A stretch of DNA of 64,000 nucleotides from contig JAGTTD010000013.1 in the NCBI GenBank assembly GCA_018398585.1, forward strand, positions 8,218,492 through 8,282,491, written 5' to 3'. This document shows positions 1-11,060 of this stretch, piece by piece. The DNA is from Simmondsia chinensis (lineage: Eukaryota > Streptophyta > Magnoliopsida > Caryophyllales > Simmondsiaceae). The stretch's first letter is position 1; each line of letters begins with the position of its first letter. The translations under genes were made by a program, and so were the position numbers. Below the pieces are notes generated by a model. It made no database searches. It was not told the DNA's origin and was given only the letters and a program-made list of their open reading frames with translations.

Positions 1-404
1 ATGGATACGACCCTAGTCACCATGACTGGCATGTTAGTGGAGCCAAAAAGCATGACGGGTTGTCCTGAAGAAATCTCTTTCCTTGGTGACGATGGTGAGG
101 AGTCATTGCTCGAGGTTTCATCCGTTGAATTTGTAGCCGCCTTGGAGGTGTTTTGTGATGAAGCAGGAAGTTCTCCCACTTCAGAGGTTTTCATGGGTTG
201 GAAACCAGGAGAAACAACCACCTGACTTGTTGGATTTGCCATCATCATGAGCGCATCGATGGCTTTTGCTTTGCTTCTAGTGGTGGCGCCAGAGAAAAGA
301 GGGCAGGACTGGAGTCAGCGCTCAGGGGGCTGGATGGGCCGGAATTGGACTGGTTGGAACAGCGATTTGCTTTCTTCTTTGGTGCCATTGAATCAAGAAC
401 TTGA
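1..404 (-). CDS. putative gag-like N-terminus, partial, frame-broken
   Basis: On the minus strand a reading frame opens with Met-Ala-Pro-Lys-Lys-Lys at 388-386, followed by a Ser/Pro/Asn-rich stretch. After an apparent frameshift near 280 it continues as a frame with Thr-Thr-Arg-Ser-Lys-Ala-Lys and then a Ser/Thr-rich linker that runs off the left edge. A basic start followed by a TRSKAK-like motif resembles the N-terminal region of some plant Ty3/gypsy gag proteins. That is an inference from general look, not from a conserved domain. Correctly oriented promoter signals lie upstream (TATA at 877-887). No protease, RT or integrase is visible because the window ends. The plus-strand frame over 1-225 is treated as a shadow. 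It could instead be an unrelated low-complexity host protein. Confidence 0.3.
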
Positions 405-544
405 TTTTTTTTTTCTTTTAAATGGAAAAAGAGATGAGAAGGAGAGAAGGGTCCCACCGGGCATGCCAAATTTGTGGACATCGATTTCAAATCAAGATAA
501 AATGACACGAAATGAATGCACAAAAATTACAATTAAAGAATTGT

Positions 545-1349
545 ATCGATAAATTTGTGGGTACAAATCTCTATAATGTGCTTTACAAAGTAAAACAAAC
601 AAAAGTCCTCTGATTCGATGTCCACGACTGTGGAACTTGGTTGATGTTGTTGACAATCAAACTTAAACTCTTGACTGAGGGTACGATGCTTTATCTCAAA
701 TCAAGAGCTGAACCATTGAAGAAATAGGGTATGAACTTTGTATGCTTTGTGAACTTCTCTTGGATGACTTGGTGTTGATGAAATTTAAGAGAAAATAGAG
801 AGAGAGAGAGAGAGTTTCTACTTCTCCTTTCCTTTTCTTCCGTTCTTTATGTCCCCAATCTTTGAAGCAAGGGTCCCCTATTTATAGAGAAAAGAGGCCC
901 TTGTTCTGACCACAGGATCTTCTTCGTAAGACCGGGCTCGAGCTGGTTTTAAAAACATTTACGAGCCTATTCTTCTTACATCGGCCTTTGAAATTTTGAA
1001 AGTTTGACTATGACTTGGAAGTCACCATTTTTAGGTTTGACTTGGGTGTCTTTGGATTTAAGAGTTTGACTTTGGGTTTGACCCTAGAATCATATGCCCC
1101 TTTTAGTTTGACTTTAAAAATATTAGGGCTCTGGGTTTGACTTTGAAGTTTTTCTTTCCCCCCTAATTCGACGTGGAAGTCTTTTGGGCTTAGGTTTGAC
1201 TCTGAGTCATTTAAGGATTTTCTTTTAGTTTGACTTAGAAGTCATTTTGGGCTTGAGTTTTTTAATTTGGAAGATGTTCGGCTTTGGGCTTGACTTGGAA
1301 GTCGTTTGGGCTTAGACTTTTCTTTGGCCCAATTTAAAATTTATAAACA
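545..1349 (-). mobile_element. LTR-like promoter region of the left-edge element
   Basis: This stretch reads like U3-R-U5 of a minus-strand LTR. A TATA box (CTATAAATAGG on the minus strand) lies at 877-887. A CT-rich tract (GA repeat on plus, 797-815) follows downstream where an initiator/5' UTR would be. A short-unit repeat region lies upstream at about 1000-1320. A TG start is possible at 1349. No matching second LTR is inside the window and I could not identify a PBS or the CA end, so the limits are provisional. A host promoter is an alternative. Confidence 0.35.
1004..1294. promoter_or_regulatory. cluster of nine W-box cores (TTGACY)
   Basis: TTGAC followed by a pyrimidine starts at 1004, 1037, 1066, 1078, 1108, 1137, 1196, 1230 and 1290, all on the plus strand. 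Eight are TTGACT and one is TTGACC. They sit in a degenerate minisatellite with the theme TTTGACTTGGAAGTC plus TTTGGGCTT. TTGACY is the core bound by plant WRKY factors. The cluster is 120-400 bp upstream of the minus-strand TATA box, a normal place for enhancer elements. Binding is not shown; the motif may simply have been multiplied with the minisatellite. Confidence 0.6.
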
Positions 1350-2288
1350 TGACAAAATTTTAATGCTTACAAATATATCTAGAGTAAACCCTGTAGAGGT
1401 ACCATGACGTTATTGAATATAATATTTTTGAAGCATCCTACGATTTGAAATTGTTTTCCAAATTTCTTGAACCTTTTGAATATCTTTTTTCTCGGGTATT
1501 TTTTCACAATACTTGAGTACACGTTTCAATAGGGCATCCAATGTCGAGTATTCTTCACCTTACAACTTCCGCATTCCTTCAAATTTTGTGGGCATGGCAA
1601 TCAAAAAAAAAAAAAAAAAAAAAGAAGAAAGTCCTTAAACTTTAATATAATTAAGCAATAAATGGTCATTTCATTTTCAAAATAATTTTAAAAAATAGAA
1701 AAAGTTTTCCAGCCGAATCATATTACCGATAGCCACCTCCTTCCCTATCTTCGATAACCAAGGATGTTGGCAAATCTTATTGAAGGCAATTATGAGAATA
1801 TAGGATAAATGACATACTTAATATTATATACAAGTTTATATTTAGATAACTAAAATTTTAGATGGGTAACGTGTTTCGGTTTAAAATCATCTTGGGTTTA
1901 AGGTTTATTGTTTTGGTTAGCTCTGGTTTTAAGTCAGTAAAATTAATATGAAATTGCATATTCTTACTCTCATTTCAAAGAATTGACATGTAAAATTTTC
2001 TGTTAAAACCTGATTTCATTGAATTAGACAGTGGAATTATAATTTCAATTTTAAAAGGTGAACCAAACAACGCAATTGGATTTCTAGTTCAAAACAAACT
2101 TCAAAATATTTCTATGATAAAAAATTATTTGGATTTAGTTTCACATGCCAAAGACTAGAATTTAGTAATTTTAAAATGTCCACCCATAGTTGATTTACTT
2201 TTAGGTTGAATTTGAGGTCATCCAAATCTAATACTATCCAAAACTTATTTACAAACATCCAAATACAAATTCAAATAATAATTATTAG
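1350..2288. other. AT-rich non-coding stretch
   Basis: No long reading frame or recognised gene. It contains a 20-bp-class poly-A tract near 1602-1622 and generally AT-rich sequence. I see no clear element boundary. Confidence 0.6.
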
Positions 2289-2738
2289 TTTTTTTAATTA
2301 AAAATCATCTAAGCTTTAGCTGTAGCTTCAAAAAATACGAAGACTTTCTAATTTTTTAAAGTTATACCTAAACTTTCCAAAACTTTTTAATATCACACCT
2401 CATCATTAATATCATTAACATCCGTTAATTTTACTGACGTGGCTTTTCAAAAAAAAAAGAAAATAATTAAAAAATCAAATTAGCATTTGAAATAATTTAA
2501 ATATTTTAAATATCTACAAAAATTATAAATATTTAAAGAAATAATTTTATATTTAAAAATCTAAAATACCAAGCCAGCAAAAAAAAAAAAAAAAAAAAAA
2601 AACAAATGTTAACAGTATTAACATTAGTGTGTGAAATTGAAAAATTTTGAAAATTGAAGGTTCTAGTTTAGAAAATCAGAAAATGTAGGTGATTTTTCAA
2701 AACTGTGCATAAAATTTAGGTGATTTTAGTTAAAAATT
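2289..2738. mobile_element. MITE-like element with ~140-bp terminal inverted repeats
   Basis: The left end (TTAATTAAAAATCATCTAAG, about 2295) reappears in inverse, diverged form at the right end (TTTAGGTGATTTTAGTTAA, about 2714-2733). The inverse match continues inward for roughly 140 bp to the region around 2430 and 2590. An internal poly-A of about 22 bp lies at 2580-2602. There is no coding capacity. No convincing target duplication was found, so the superfamily is not assigned. Confidence 0.55.
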
Positions 2739-4109
2739 ATATTTATTAATGACTATCTTTTATATCCAGCTCCATCATAAATATAATAGATACAAATTTG
2801 GATTAGATATCCATTCATATAAATTCATGTTGACAAAAGTCCCCTTTTGATTATCAAAGTGATCAAAAATGGACATTTTAGTTATCCAACTCAAATTTTA
2901 AAAAGTTTAGTCACCCAATTACTAATAAAAAGTTATTTTTAGTCACCCAAATGATTTAAAATGGACAAATTAATCACTCGGTCAAATTTTAAAAGATTTA
3001 GTCACCCAACTCATAATAAAAGTTTCATTTAATTATCGAAGTGGTTAAAAATGGCCTAGTTAGACACCAAAGTAATAATTTGGAAAATTTATCACGCAAC
3101 CTTAAAAAATAACTCATTTTCGTTGCTAAAAGTGATTTAGAAATGATAAAAAATTTATCATTCAAAAAAAGTTAATTGTATTATTTATTTATTTTATTGG
3201 TCCTCATATTTTTTTTTCAAAGTCTATGTTTTATTGTAATAAATTGATGCATATTTGGTTAATGATATTAGGTAAAAATTAAAATATTTATAAACTAATT
3301 TTGGCATTATATAAAATTTGATAAAATATTTTTTAAAAATTAAAATTCAAAGAATATTTTTAAAAAACAAGAATTATTAAATGCATGCATTAAAAATGAT
3401 GAAGATCAATTCAGTTATGAAATAAAATATTTTTTAAATGCGTGCATTAAGAAACATTTTTTAAAAATATTTTCTAATATTTAAACTAACTGCTATTTAA
3501 TTCTCATTTTTAAATATTTTCTCATGTTTTATTTAGGAAAATTATCAATTAGGTACCCTGAGGTTTGAAAATTTATCGCCTATATATCCTAACGTTTTAA
3601 TATATACAATGAGTACCTTGAGGTTTAAATATTTTATCGCCTTGGTACCCTGAAGTTTTACAATTTTATAAATCAAGCTTCTTTTTGTCGAAATGCTATA
3701 GAATTCTACTGGAAAATGTTAAAATAAAGCATGATTCTGCTAATATGGTATATTTATTAGAATTAGATTATGTTTTGCCAAAAAATACTAACATTACACC
3801 ATTTTTCGACAAATTTTTTTTCCAAAATGATCTTCATCTTTTATAATATACTTGGAATTAATAGATTCTTTTTTTTTTTTGGATAATTGAAAAAAATGAG
3901 GGCCAATGAAATAAATAAGTCAAAAATATAATTAAATTAGTTGTTTTTATTTGGATAATAATTTTTTGTCATTTTTAAATCAATTTAGCAACGAAAAGGA
4001 GTTGTTATTTAAAGTTGGGAGATAAAATTTTTCAAATTATTACTTCGGTGGCTAACTTATCTAATTTAAACTACTTTGATGACTAAATGAGACTTTTATT
4101 ATAAGTTGG

Positions 4110-5233
4110 TGTAGAGGACAAAAATAACCAGGTTAATATTAAACGAGATAATAACGAAAATAAAAAATAACTGTATTTTCTCTTCCTCTCTCCTCTTGAT
4201 GGTGGGCCCCCCCTTTTTCTTATTCCCCACGTCTCCCTCTCTCCTTGGCACTTCACTCTCCCTCTCTCTCTCCTGCTGGTCCCCCTCACCTCACTTGACT
4301 CTCTCCGTTCTTTCACTCTCACCGTCTCCCTACTCTCTCTCTCCTCACACACAACCTCGCCATCTCTCTCTTTTTCATCTCTACCGTGCACCACCGGTAC
4401 CGGTACCGCCGACCACTGGGTCCACCCGGTGCCGCCTCCCTCTCTCACCCATACCAGCCACCACGGCCAGGTACTACCACCGACCACCTCGGCACCATTA
4501 CCGCCCACCTTTCTCTCTCCCATACTGGCCACCACGACCCGATATGTCTACCGCCGACTGCCGGGGCCGCCCGGTACCGCCTCCCTCTCTCACCTACGTA
4601 CCGCCGACCACTGTGGCACCACTACCGCCTCCCTCTCTCACCTCGATACTGCCGACCACCTTGGCACCACTACCGCCTCCCTCTCTCACCTCTATCGCTT
4701 GACAACCTCGCCGGTATCGACCGCCCGCCCGGTGCCGACCACCCTCTCTCTCTATAAATACCCCATTCTCCCTCTCCTCACACCCAAGGCACAAGTAGCC
4801 TCCTTTCTCTCTCCTAACAACCCAACAGCACAACAACCCACCTTTCTCTCTTCTAACAACCCAACAACGCAACAACCCACCTTTCTCTCTCCTCTTACTC
4901 CGGCTAACCCCCAGCCGCCTTGCTGGCACACCTCCGGCCATGCGCCGGCCACCTTGCCGATACGGCTCCGACCCTCGGCGCCGTTCTCTTCTCCGGCCAC
5001 CTCGCGGGCCCTTTGGCTGTTGTTTCTTTCTCTCCAGGCCCATAAGGCCCTGTGTCGGCCACCTTGCCAGTACGGATTCCGGCCACCAGCTGCCAAGGAC
5101 CCCCTCCGTATACGATAAGTATTTATTATTGTTTACTTTACGTTATTTACTTATCAACGCTCCAGCAGCTACTTTCTCAAGCGAGGGTTGAGTCCCGCTC
5201 TCATCTAGAACCTGACCAAAAAATCCCGAAACA
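4110..5233 (+). repeat. element A 5' LTR
   Basis: Begins TGTAGAGGAC and ends CCGAAACA. U3 is strikingly GC/CT-rich, with a ~50-bp minisatellite built on GGTACCGCCGACCAC and CTACCGCCTCCCTCTCTC. A TATA box (CTATAAATA) lies at 4752-4760, followed by CT-rich R/U5 sequence. Compared with the 3' LTR it lacks a block of well over 100 bp after CTTATC at about 5150, which in the 3' LTR holds the (TTA)n run and TTTTGCAGGGGAG. The open frames here (for example 4429-5118) are low-complexity and not genes. Confidence 0.9.
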
Positions 5234-5234
5234 A

Positions 5235-5253
5235 TAGGCGCAGTCTGTGGGAA
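5235..5253 (+). promoter_or_regulatory. element A primer-binding site
   Basis: TAGGCGCAGTCTGTGGGAA lies one base after the LTR end. It matches the corresponding site of the Tat element at 44911 (core GGCACCGTCTGTGGGAA) and element B (GGTGCCGTCTGTGGGAA, minus strand). I did not assign the primer tRNA. Confidence 0.8.
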
Positions 5254-6949
5254 GACAGCTTGCTAACGTTTAACCTGGGATTCCGTGCAAAACGTCTAAG
5301 ACCCTCATAAAATTGGGGGCTTCGGTAACTGCCTAAGCGTCATATAAGTCTTTGATTTCCAATTTTTCTCTCTTATTTGCCTTCTAATATGTCAAAAATT
5401 ATCAGTAAAATTGAAAATTTAGCACATCACGAGCTTTAGATTATATTATGGGTATTTTTCATAATATGTTCAACCTAGCACATCATGATTATATATGGGT
5501 ATTTTTCATAATATTTTTAATATGAAAATTTAAGAAAGCTTTCAGTTCAAATTTTATAGTATAATTAATTGCATATCTTGAGCTTTAAAGCATGTTATGG
5601 GTGCTTTTCATAATATTCTCGCTTCAATTACACCTAAATTATTTTATCAGATTTCCCGTCTTAGAATCGCGGCAATACACGAATGTTATTCCCGTTTTCC
5701 GAAAATTGCTCGCTAAATTTTTTATTTAGCTGAAGTCGCTTTAAGTTAATTCCAACCCAGCTCATATATCTTGAGTAGATATGTGATTAAATTGGAAAAC
5801 CTGGGTTGAACTTTCATTAAGTTTATTGTTTGTAAGGGTCACTGTATTAAGGACTTTTATCAAGTAATCCATGTTCTTAATTGGGAGTCAAAGAAACTTT
5901 ATTACCTAGAAAACTTCACTACATAGTGTTTAAGTGTGAGTATGCTCGTTTCTTAATTTTTGCTATTCATATAGCTTAAATTTGTGCCAAATGTGATATT
6001 TCAAAATATGCTAACCCATACATTAGCAACAATTAAATTGGACTAGAATGTTGTTACGTGTAAAAGCGGCAAAGTCCTTAACCAAAAAGCAACCCGAATA
6101 AGGTAAAATTTGAGCCGGGTAGACGATTACCGCCAACCGTTTAATATAGATGTAACGCCCTCCAAGGGCTCCCTTAGATAACAACATTGCCGTCCTTGAA
6201 CTAGGCTAACGCCAAAATGGCATCGACGCTAGTCTATGACGCACAAATCTATAAACAAGGTCACGGTAGCCAACCAATGTCGCTTGACGTCATTAGTAAA
6301 GGCTCGTTAATAAGAACTTTACCGCTGATAAGGGGAGGCTTAAACCACCACGAAGTAAATTTCACAATGTCAACCGGGCACCTTGCCAATAAATTTGGCT
6401 GCACTCATAGGCTTGATTAGCCACAACCGCCGTTGAGCTTGGCCAGATAGCCTTGCCAACTCCTTGACCGAGTAGCTTGTCGGTAAAAGCCATTGTAAGT
6501 GACTCGTTAAAGCCAACTGCAAGGCTAGCTAAAGCCTCGTCTAATAACTTGGCCTTGCACTATTTACCTTGATTAGGTGCAACCGCCCATCTGGTCGGCT
6601 GTGTAGCGACGATAGCCTATCCTTACCTTAGCAATGCCGCCCAAAGCTGAGGGCTTCGCCAATGATAATGTGTGAGGCCAAACCCTCCAAAGTTTGCCTC
6701 TCGGGCGTCCAACTTAACCGGAACACTGCCAATGAGCATGATAGAGGGTCTGTTAGTGGGGACGTTGCCTTCAATACCCCAATATTTGAGCTACCGCCAA
6801 CTTTGTTGGCAACCGCTCTTTTAAAGCTTCACTACTTACCTTTCAACTTAGGTGAAGAAAAATTTACCACTAGTTGGGCAACACCAACCAGCAGTACCGT
6901 AGGCTACCGTAGGTAACCAACGGACAGCTTACAAATGAATAAACTGTAA
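5254..6949 (+). other. element A leader and unique 5' interior, non-coding
   Basis: AT-rich leader (5254-6210) with three copies of a small inverted repeat of the form ATTATGGG...TTTTTCATAAT near 5445, 5500 and 5600, each next to a GAGCTTTA or GCACATCA phrase. 6210-6949 is more GC-balanced and rich in GCCAA, ACCGCC and GGCTA words. It has a frame at 6217-6420 with a diverged counterpart in element B (minus, 24965-25153). No known domain is visible, so I do not call a gene. Confidence 0.6.
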
Positions 6950-8060
6950 AGCTACCACCCGCAAGCTGGGCTAGACCTTAACCCCAACGAACTTGACCGG
7001 GTGGCCTCGTTAACCCCTTTAGTGGGTAACACACGGCCACGCGATTTGAAAGGGGTAACCACCAAAAACCTTGGGAATAAACCCTCAAAGGTAACAGCGG
7101 GGTCACCAAGTGGTGCCCTTCGCCAATTCGGCCAAAACCAGACCGTTACTAAAATCGGTGAAATACGAACAACCAACCAAAGATGACCACGCAATATCAC
7201 AGACTTAGCCTGGCTATTAACATCCTCAACACTCTCGGATAGACAGTACCGCCAAAGAACTTGGCCCGGTATTACGCCCAATACCCTTGCCCAGGCGCTA
7301 TCAGCACAAGGATAGCCATAGATTCACCGGGACACTTACCTTGGCTCATCTGCTTGCCAATAGAGAGTTTGACACCCTTGGGGTTAAGGATAAAGCCTTA
7401 AAAGATTTCTTACCTTTAGGATTCAAGGGGCGTGTTACTCCTTAGACTTACAACGATGTAAGAATAAGTCTAGCATTTTTAGCAAGAAGCGTGTAGGCCG
7501 CAAGCCATGCTCGTGAACAAACATGTATAATTGCATCTTTATTAATATTTTTACACACCTGAATGGGATGCCTACTCAAATTGCCTCTCGGCAATTATGA
7601 AACTTACCGTTCCGTAATCATGAAGAACAATAGTATTTACTTGATAGCGGGGGATGCGGCGTTCTCCATATAATTTTAAGTATTCTATCTTTTTGTGTAG
7701 AAAATTACGTGATTAACGTTCCTTATGGGATTTCCATTCAACCTGGTCCTTGATTATAAGCTGAGGGTTTAGCGTTTTTTATGATTTGCATTTTTTATTT
7801 GAATTACGTTCTCAGTGCAATTTACGTGATATATGTCACTTATGTGATTTATGTTTAGCCTAACTCCTTACTTGGGGCTAGGAATTTGATGTTTCCTATG
7901 TAATGAGCTAAGGCTTTGACGTTTCTCATGAAGTTTATGTTAACTTAGCTTCAGGACAAGGACTGGGAATTAGAATCATCATCCGCAATTAACCTTCACC
8001 TAACGTGGAGTCTCGCGGGCAGTTAGCTTTTGCCTAATGCGAACCCCGCTCGGTGGGCCG
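6950..8060 (+). repeat. element A interior module, copy 1
   Basis: About 1.1 kb that recurs, diverged, at 9040-10230 of the same element. Shared landmarks in the same order are GGTCACCAAG-type text, a segment ending in TTAGACTTACA, a segment around GCAATTATGAAAC/GCAACTACGGAAT, GTGATTTATG words, and AACCTTCACCTAACGTGGA near 7996. Frames on the minus strand (6952-7281) are also open in element B, but no domain is recognised. Confidence 0.6.
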
Positions 8061-9039
8061 ACACACCCACCATCACTCATGTCGGACTCCGCTAATACCC
8101 CTTTGAGTCTTAACCTTGCGTCTAGACTACCCATACCATTCTCAATGCCACAAGTCCTTCACCGTGTCGGCTAGCTCCTAGGAGCAGACTGATATAGTCC
8201 TGCTCCAGAGCAACACGTGGGGGCCACAAAGTCCCTTTGGCGCACCTCGTGTTTAAGGTCGCTGTCCTTATGGGGAACTCACGCGATCCCGCACAAGTAG
8301 CATGCCACTAACTCAAGAGGGCAACCATCTCGTAGCATACGTCGAACTTGGGTACCCGTTGACATATGACCAGCGGCCCCTTCCTTTACCCTCGGACACG
8401 GTGTTGCCACATCCATGCCATCAAGCCACGGGACTAGTAAATGGGGTTGGTGCCCACTGCCACTCACAAAGGGGCTCGAGCATCACAAGTGCTCTCGCCA
8501 ATGGAAGGGTGAATCCTACAAGCTGGAGTGCTTCGACATTGTGTTGCGCAACACAAACTAGGGATCAAGCCCTTTTTGGACAGATTATGCGTACTGTCGG
8601 CCCTTGGCCCACCACTTTGTCTACAAAGCGTCTTATTCATGTGGAGACCTCATGGCACCCTCATAGCTGCACTGAGGACCACCCCCGTTACCGGGGTAAA
8701 TCATTTGGCACCACTATTGGGGGTTAGGACACTTGATACCCCAAACCTGACTTCAACAACCTGTGTCTTTTTTAACCAAGGAACTTTCACAACTGGGACA
8801 TGAACTTTCTCTAGCCAACCTAGCGAAGATTCTATGCAAAGTTTTACCTCTAGGTTTTGGGTACTAGGCGGAAAAACTAGTAGTACGTGCACCACTTTAA
8901 ATCAACAATGCTTTAAAATTACCGTGAAAAGCATTTAATGCCAATAAATGCAAACGGCCGCCAACAACCCACCAACAATATTGATGGAGGGTCTTCTAAA
9001 AGATGTGCAGTCGTTAACAGGGTCAGCTGGGTGCCACCG
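8061..9039 (+). other. element A interior between the modules, non-coding
   Basis: A conserved stretch without a recognised gene. It corresponds to element B around 22010-23345 (inverse orientation), except that B has about 500 bp (22135-22610) that do not line up with A. A 141-codon frame at 8302-8727 has no recognised motif, and its counterpart in B is broken, so I treat it as chance. Confidence 0.55.
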
Positions 9040-10230
9040 CCAATAACTTAGATGTACGATGCCACCCACAAGCTTGACCAACTATAGCTACTAACGAGCC
9101 TACCCAGACCACCTCGTCAACCTCATAAATGAGTAATGCGGTACTAATATCATAAAAGGTCATTACCAACAAGCTTGGTGATAATCCTTCAAACTCAATA
9201 GCGAGGTCGGCCTTGCGGTACCGTCCGTTCATTTGACTAAGCCTTACCATTAATAAGTTTGGTAAGTTATGTACCGCCTAGCAGGATGGCTACGCCATAC
9301 TACCAACAAAGTCTGACTAGTAACAGCCTCAAGCACGCTTGGCCAAGCAATACCACCAAAAAATTTGGCTTAATATTACAACTAATGCCCTCACCCAGGT
9401 GTTATCCCCACAAAGGTGACGGTAAACTCTCCAAGACACCCGTCTTGGTTCATCCATTCTATAATTAAGAGGCTAACGCTCTTGGAGCTAAGGATGAAGT
9501 CTCAAAACACCCCTTATCTTCACAACTCAAGGAACACGTTATTCTTTAGACTTACAGGGCGCCTCTTGGCCCCTAATGAAGTCTGCCACTGTTTTATGAG
9601 ACATGCACAGAATACAAGGCTTGCTTATTAACAAACACATAATTGCATTCTTATTCACAGTTTTATACACCCGAACCGAACGCCCACTCGAGTTGCCTCT
9701 TGGCAACTACGGAATTTACCGTTCACCAATGACGATTGGCAACGGTATACATGTGGCGACTATTGACCTACTTGTGTTACAACCTAGTCCCTATATTGGG
9801 GGCTGAGGGCTTAACGCTTTTTTATGACTTATGTGAATTACGCGCCTAATATGATCTACGTATTCAATGCTCCTTATACGGTTTATGCTCAACCCAGTCC
9901 CAGAACTGGGGGCTTGGAGCTGGGAGCTTAACGTTTTTATGTTCTTTATGTGATTTATGCTCAACCCAATCCCTAGCCGGGGGCTGGGGGCTTTATGTTC
10001 CCAATATGATTTACATTCTGGACGTGATTTGCGTGATTGACGTCCCTTACGTTTCACCTAGCTTCTTGTTGGGGGCTAGGGTTTTGATGTTTCTTATACA
10101 GCAAGCTAGGGCTTTGACGTCCCTTACGTGGTTTGTGTTAACTCAGCCTAGAATAGAGATTGGAAGCTGGAATTGTCATACACGGTTAACCTTCACCCAA
10201 CGTGAAGGACCGCGTGTAATTAGCTTTCCC
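9040..10230 (+). repeat. element A interior module, copy 2
   Basis: Second copy of the 6950-8060 module. Its 3' half is expanded by repeated ATTGGGGGCT-like words at 9797, 9916, 9969 and 10067, each close to a GTTTATG or ATGATTTA phrase. The minus frame at 9023-9250 has a counterpart in element B at 21766-22002. Confidence 0.55.
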
Positions 10231-10332
10231 CTAACACGGTACGCTACAGTACTAGGAGTCTTGCTAACAATGGGGGCTCGGCACTGTTGGCTCCGGTTGA
10301 AAAAAGGGAGCAAGAAATTGTCAGGCAATCAT

Positions 10333-11060
10333 CCTTCACCTGACGTGAAGGATTACTGGCGGTTAGCTTTCACCTAACGTGGAAGCTCATAATATTCTAA
10401 GTCCCTTAAACAATGGGGGCTTGGTCTTCTTGCTCAGGTTGAGGTGTAAGAGCAAGAAGAAGTTAAGCGGTTACCCTTCACCTAAAGTGAAGGAACCGCC
10501 TGGCTTTCACCTAATGTGAAGGCCTTGGTATGTTAAGTCCCTTGAACAATGGGGGCTCGGTCTTCTTGCTCAAATGGAAGTAAGAGAGCAAGAAGAGGTG
10601 GGGCGGTTACCCTTCACCTAAAGTGAAGGTACGGCCTGACTTTCACCTAATGTGAAGGCTTTGGTATACTAAGTCCTTTAAACAATGTAGGCTTGGTCTT
10701 CTTGCTCAAATGGAAGTAAGGGAGCAAGAAGAGGTGGAGCGGTTACCCTTCACCTAAAGTGAAGGTACCGCCTGGCTTTTACTTAATGTGAAGGCTTTGG
10801 TATACTAAGTCCCTTGAACAATGGGGGCTCGGTCTTCTTGCTCAAATGGAAGTAAGGGAGCAGGAAGAGGTGGGGCGGTTACCCTTCACCTAAAGTGAAG
10901 GTACCGCCTGGCTTTCACCTCATGTGAAGGCTTTGGTATACTAAGTCCCTTAAACAATGGGGACTTGGTCTTCTTGCTCAAATGGAAGCAAGGGAGCAAG
11001 AAGAGGTGGTGTGGTTACCCTTCACCCAAAGTGAAGGAACTGCCTGGCTTTCACCTAATG
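10333..11060 (+). repeat. tandem array 1 of element A, ~136-bp unit, ~5 copies
   Basis: Units begin at about 10390, 10528, 10663, 10800 and 10936 with TAAGTCCCTTAAACAATGG followed by GGGCTCGG. Each carries three inverted repeats: CTTCTTGCTC...GAGCAAGAAG (for example 10562-10571 with 10586-10595), CCTTCAC-CTAAA-GTGAAGG (10475-10493) and CTTTCAC-CTAAT-GTGAAGG (10504-10522). The same hairpins occur singly just upstream (10333-10351 and 10366-10386). The array has no coding role that I can see. Confidence 0.85.

Noticed and set aside
1..225. Plus-strand frame at the left edge
   Set aside because: The minus strand offers a gag-like reading with correctly placed TATA and initiator region; the plus frame has no motif.
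4196..5118. Overlapping Pro/Ser/Thr-rich open frames on both strands
   Set aside because: They lie inside the GC-rich LTR of element A, are explained by its minisatellite, and recur in the other LTRs with frame changes.
8302..8727. 141-codon frame in element A
   Set aside because: Not preserved as a frame in element B and without any recognised motif.
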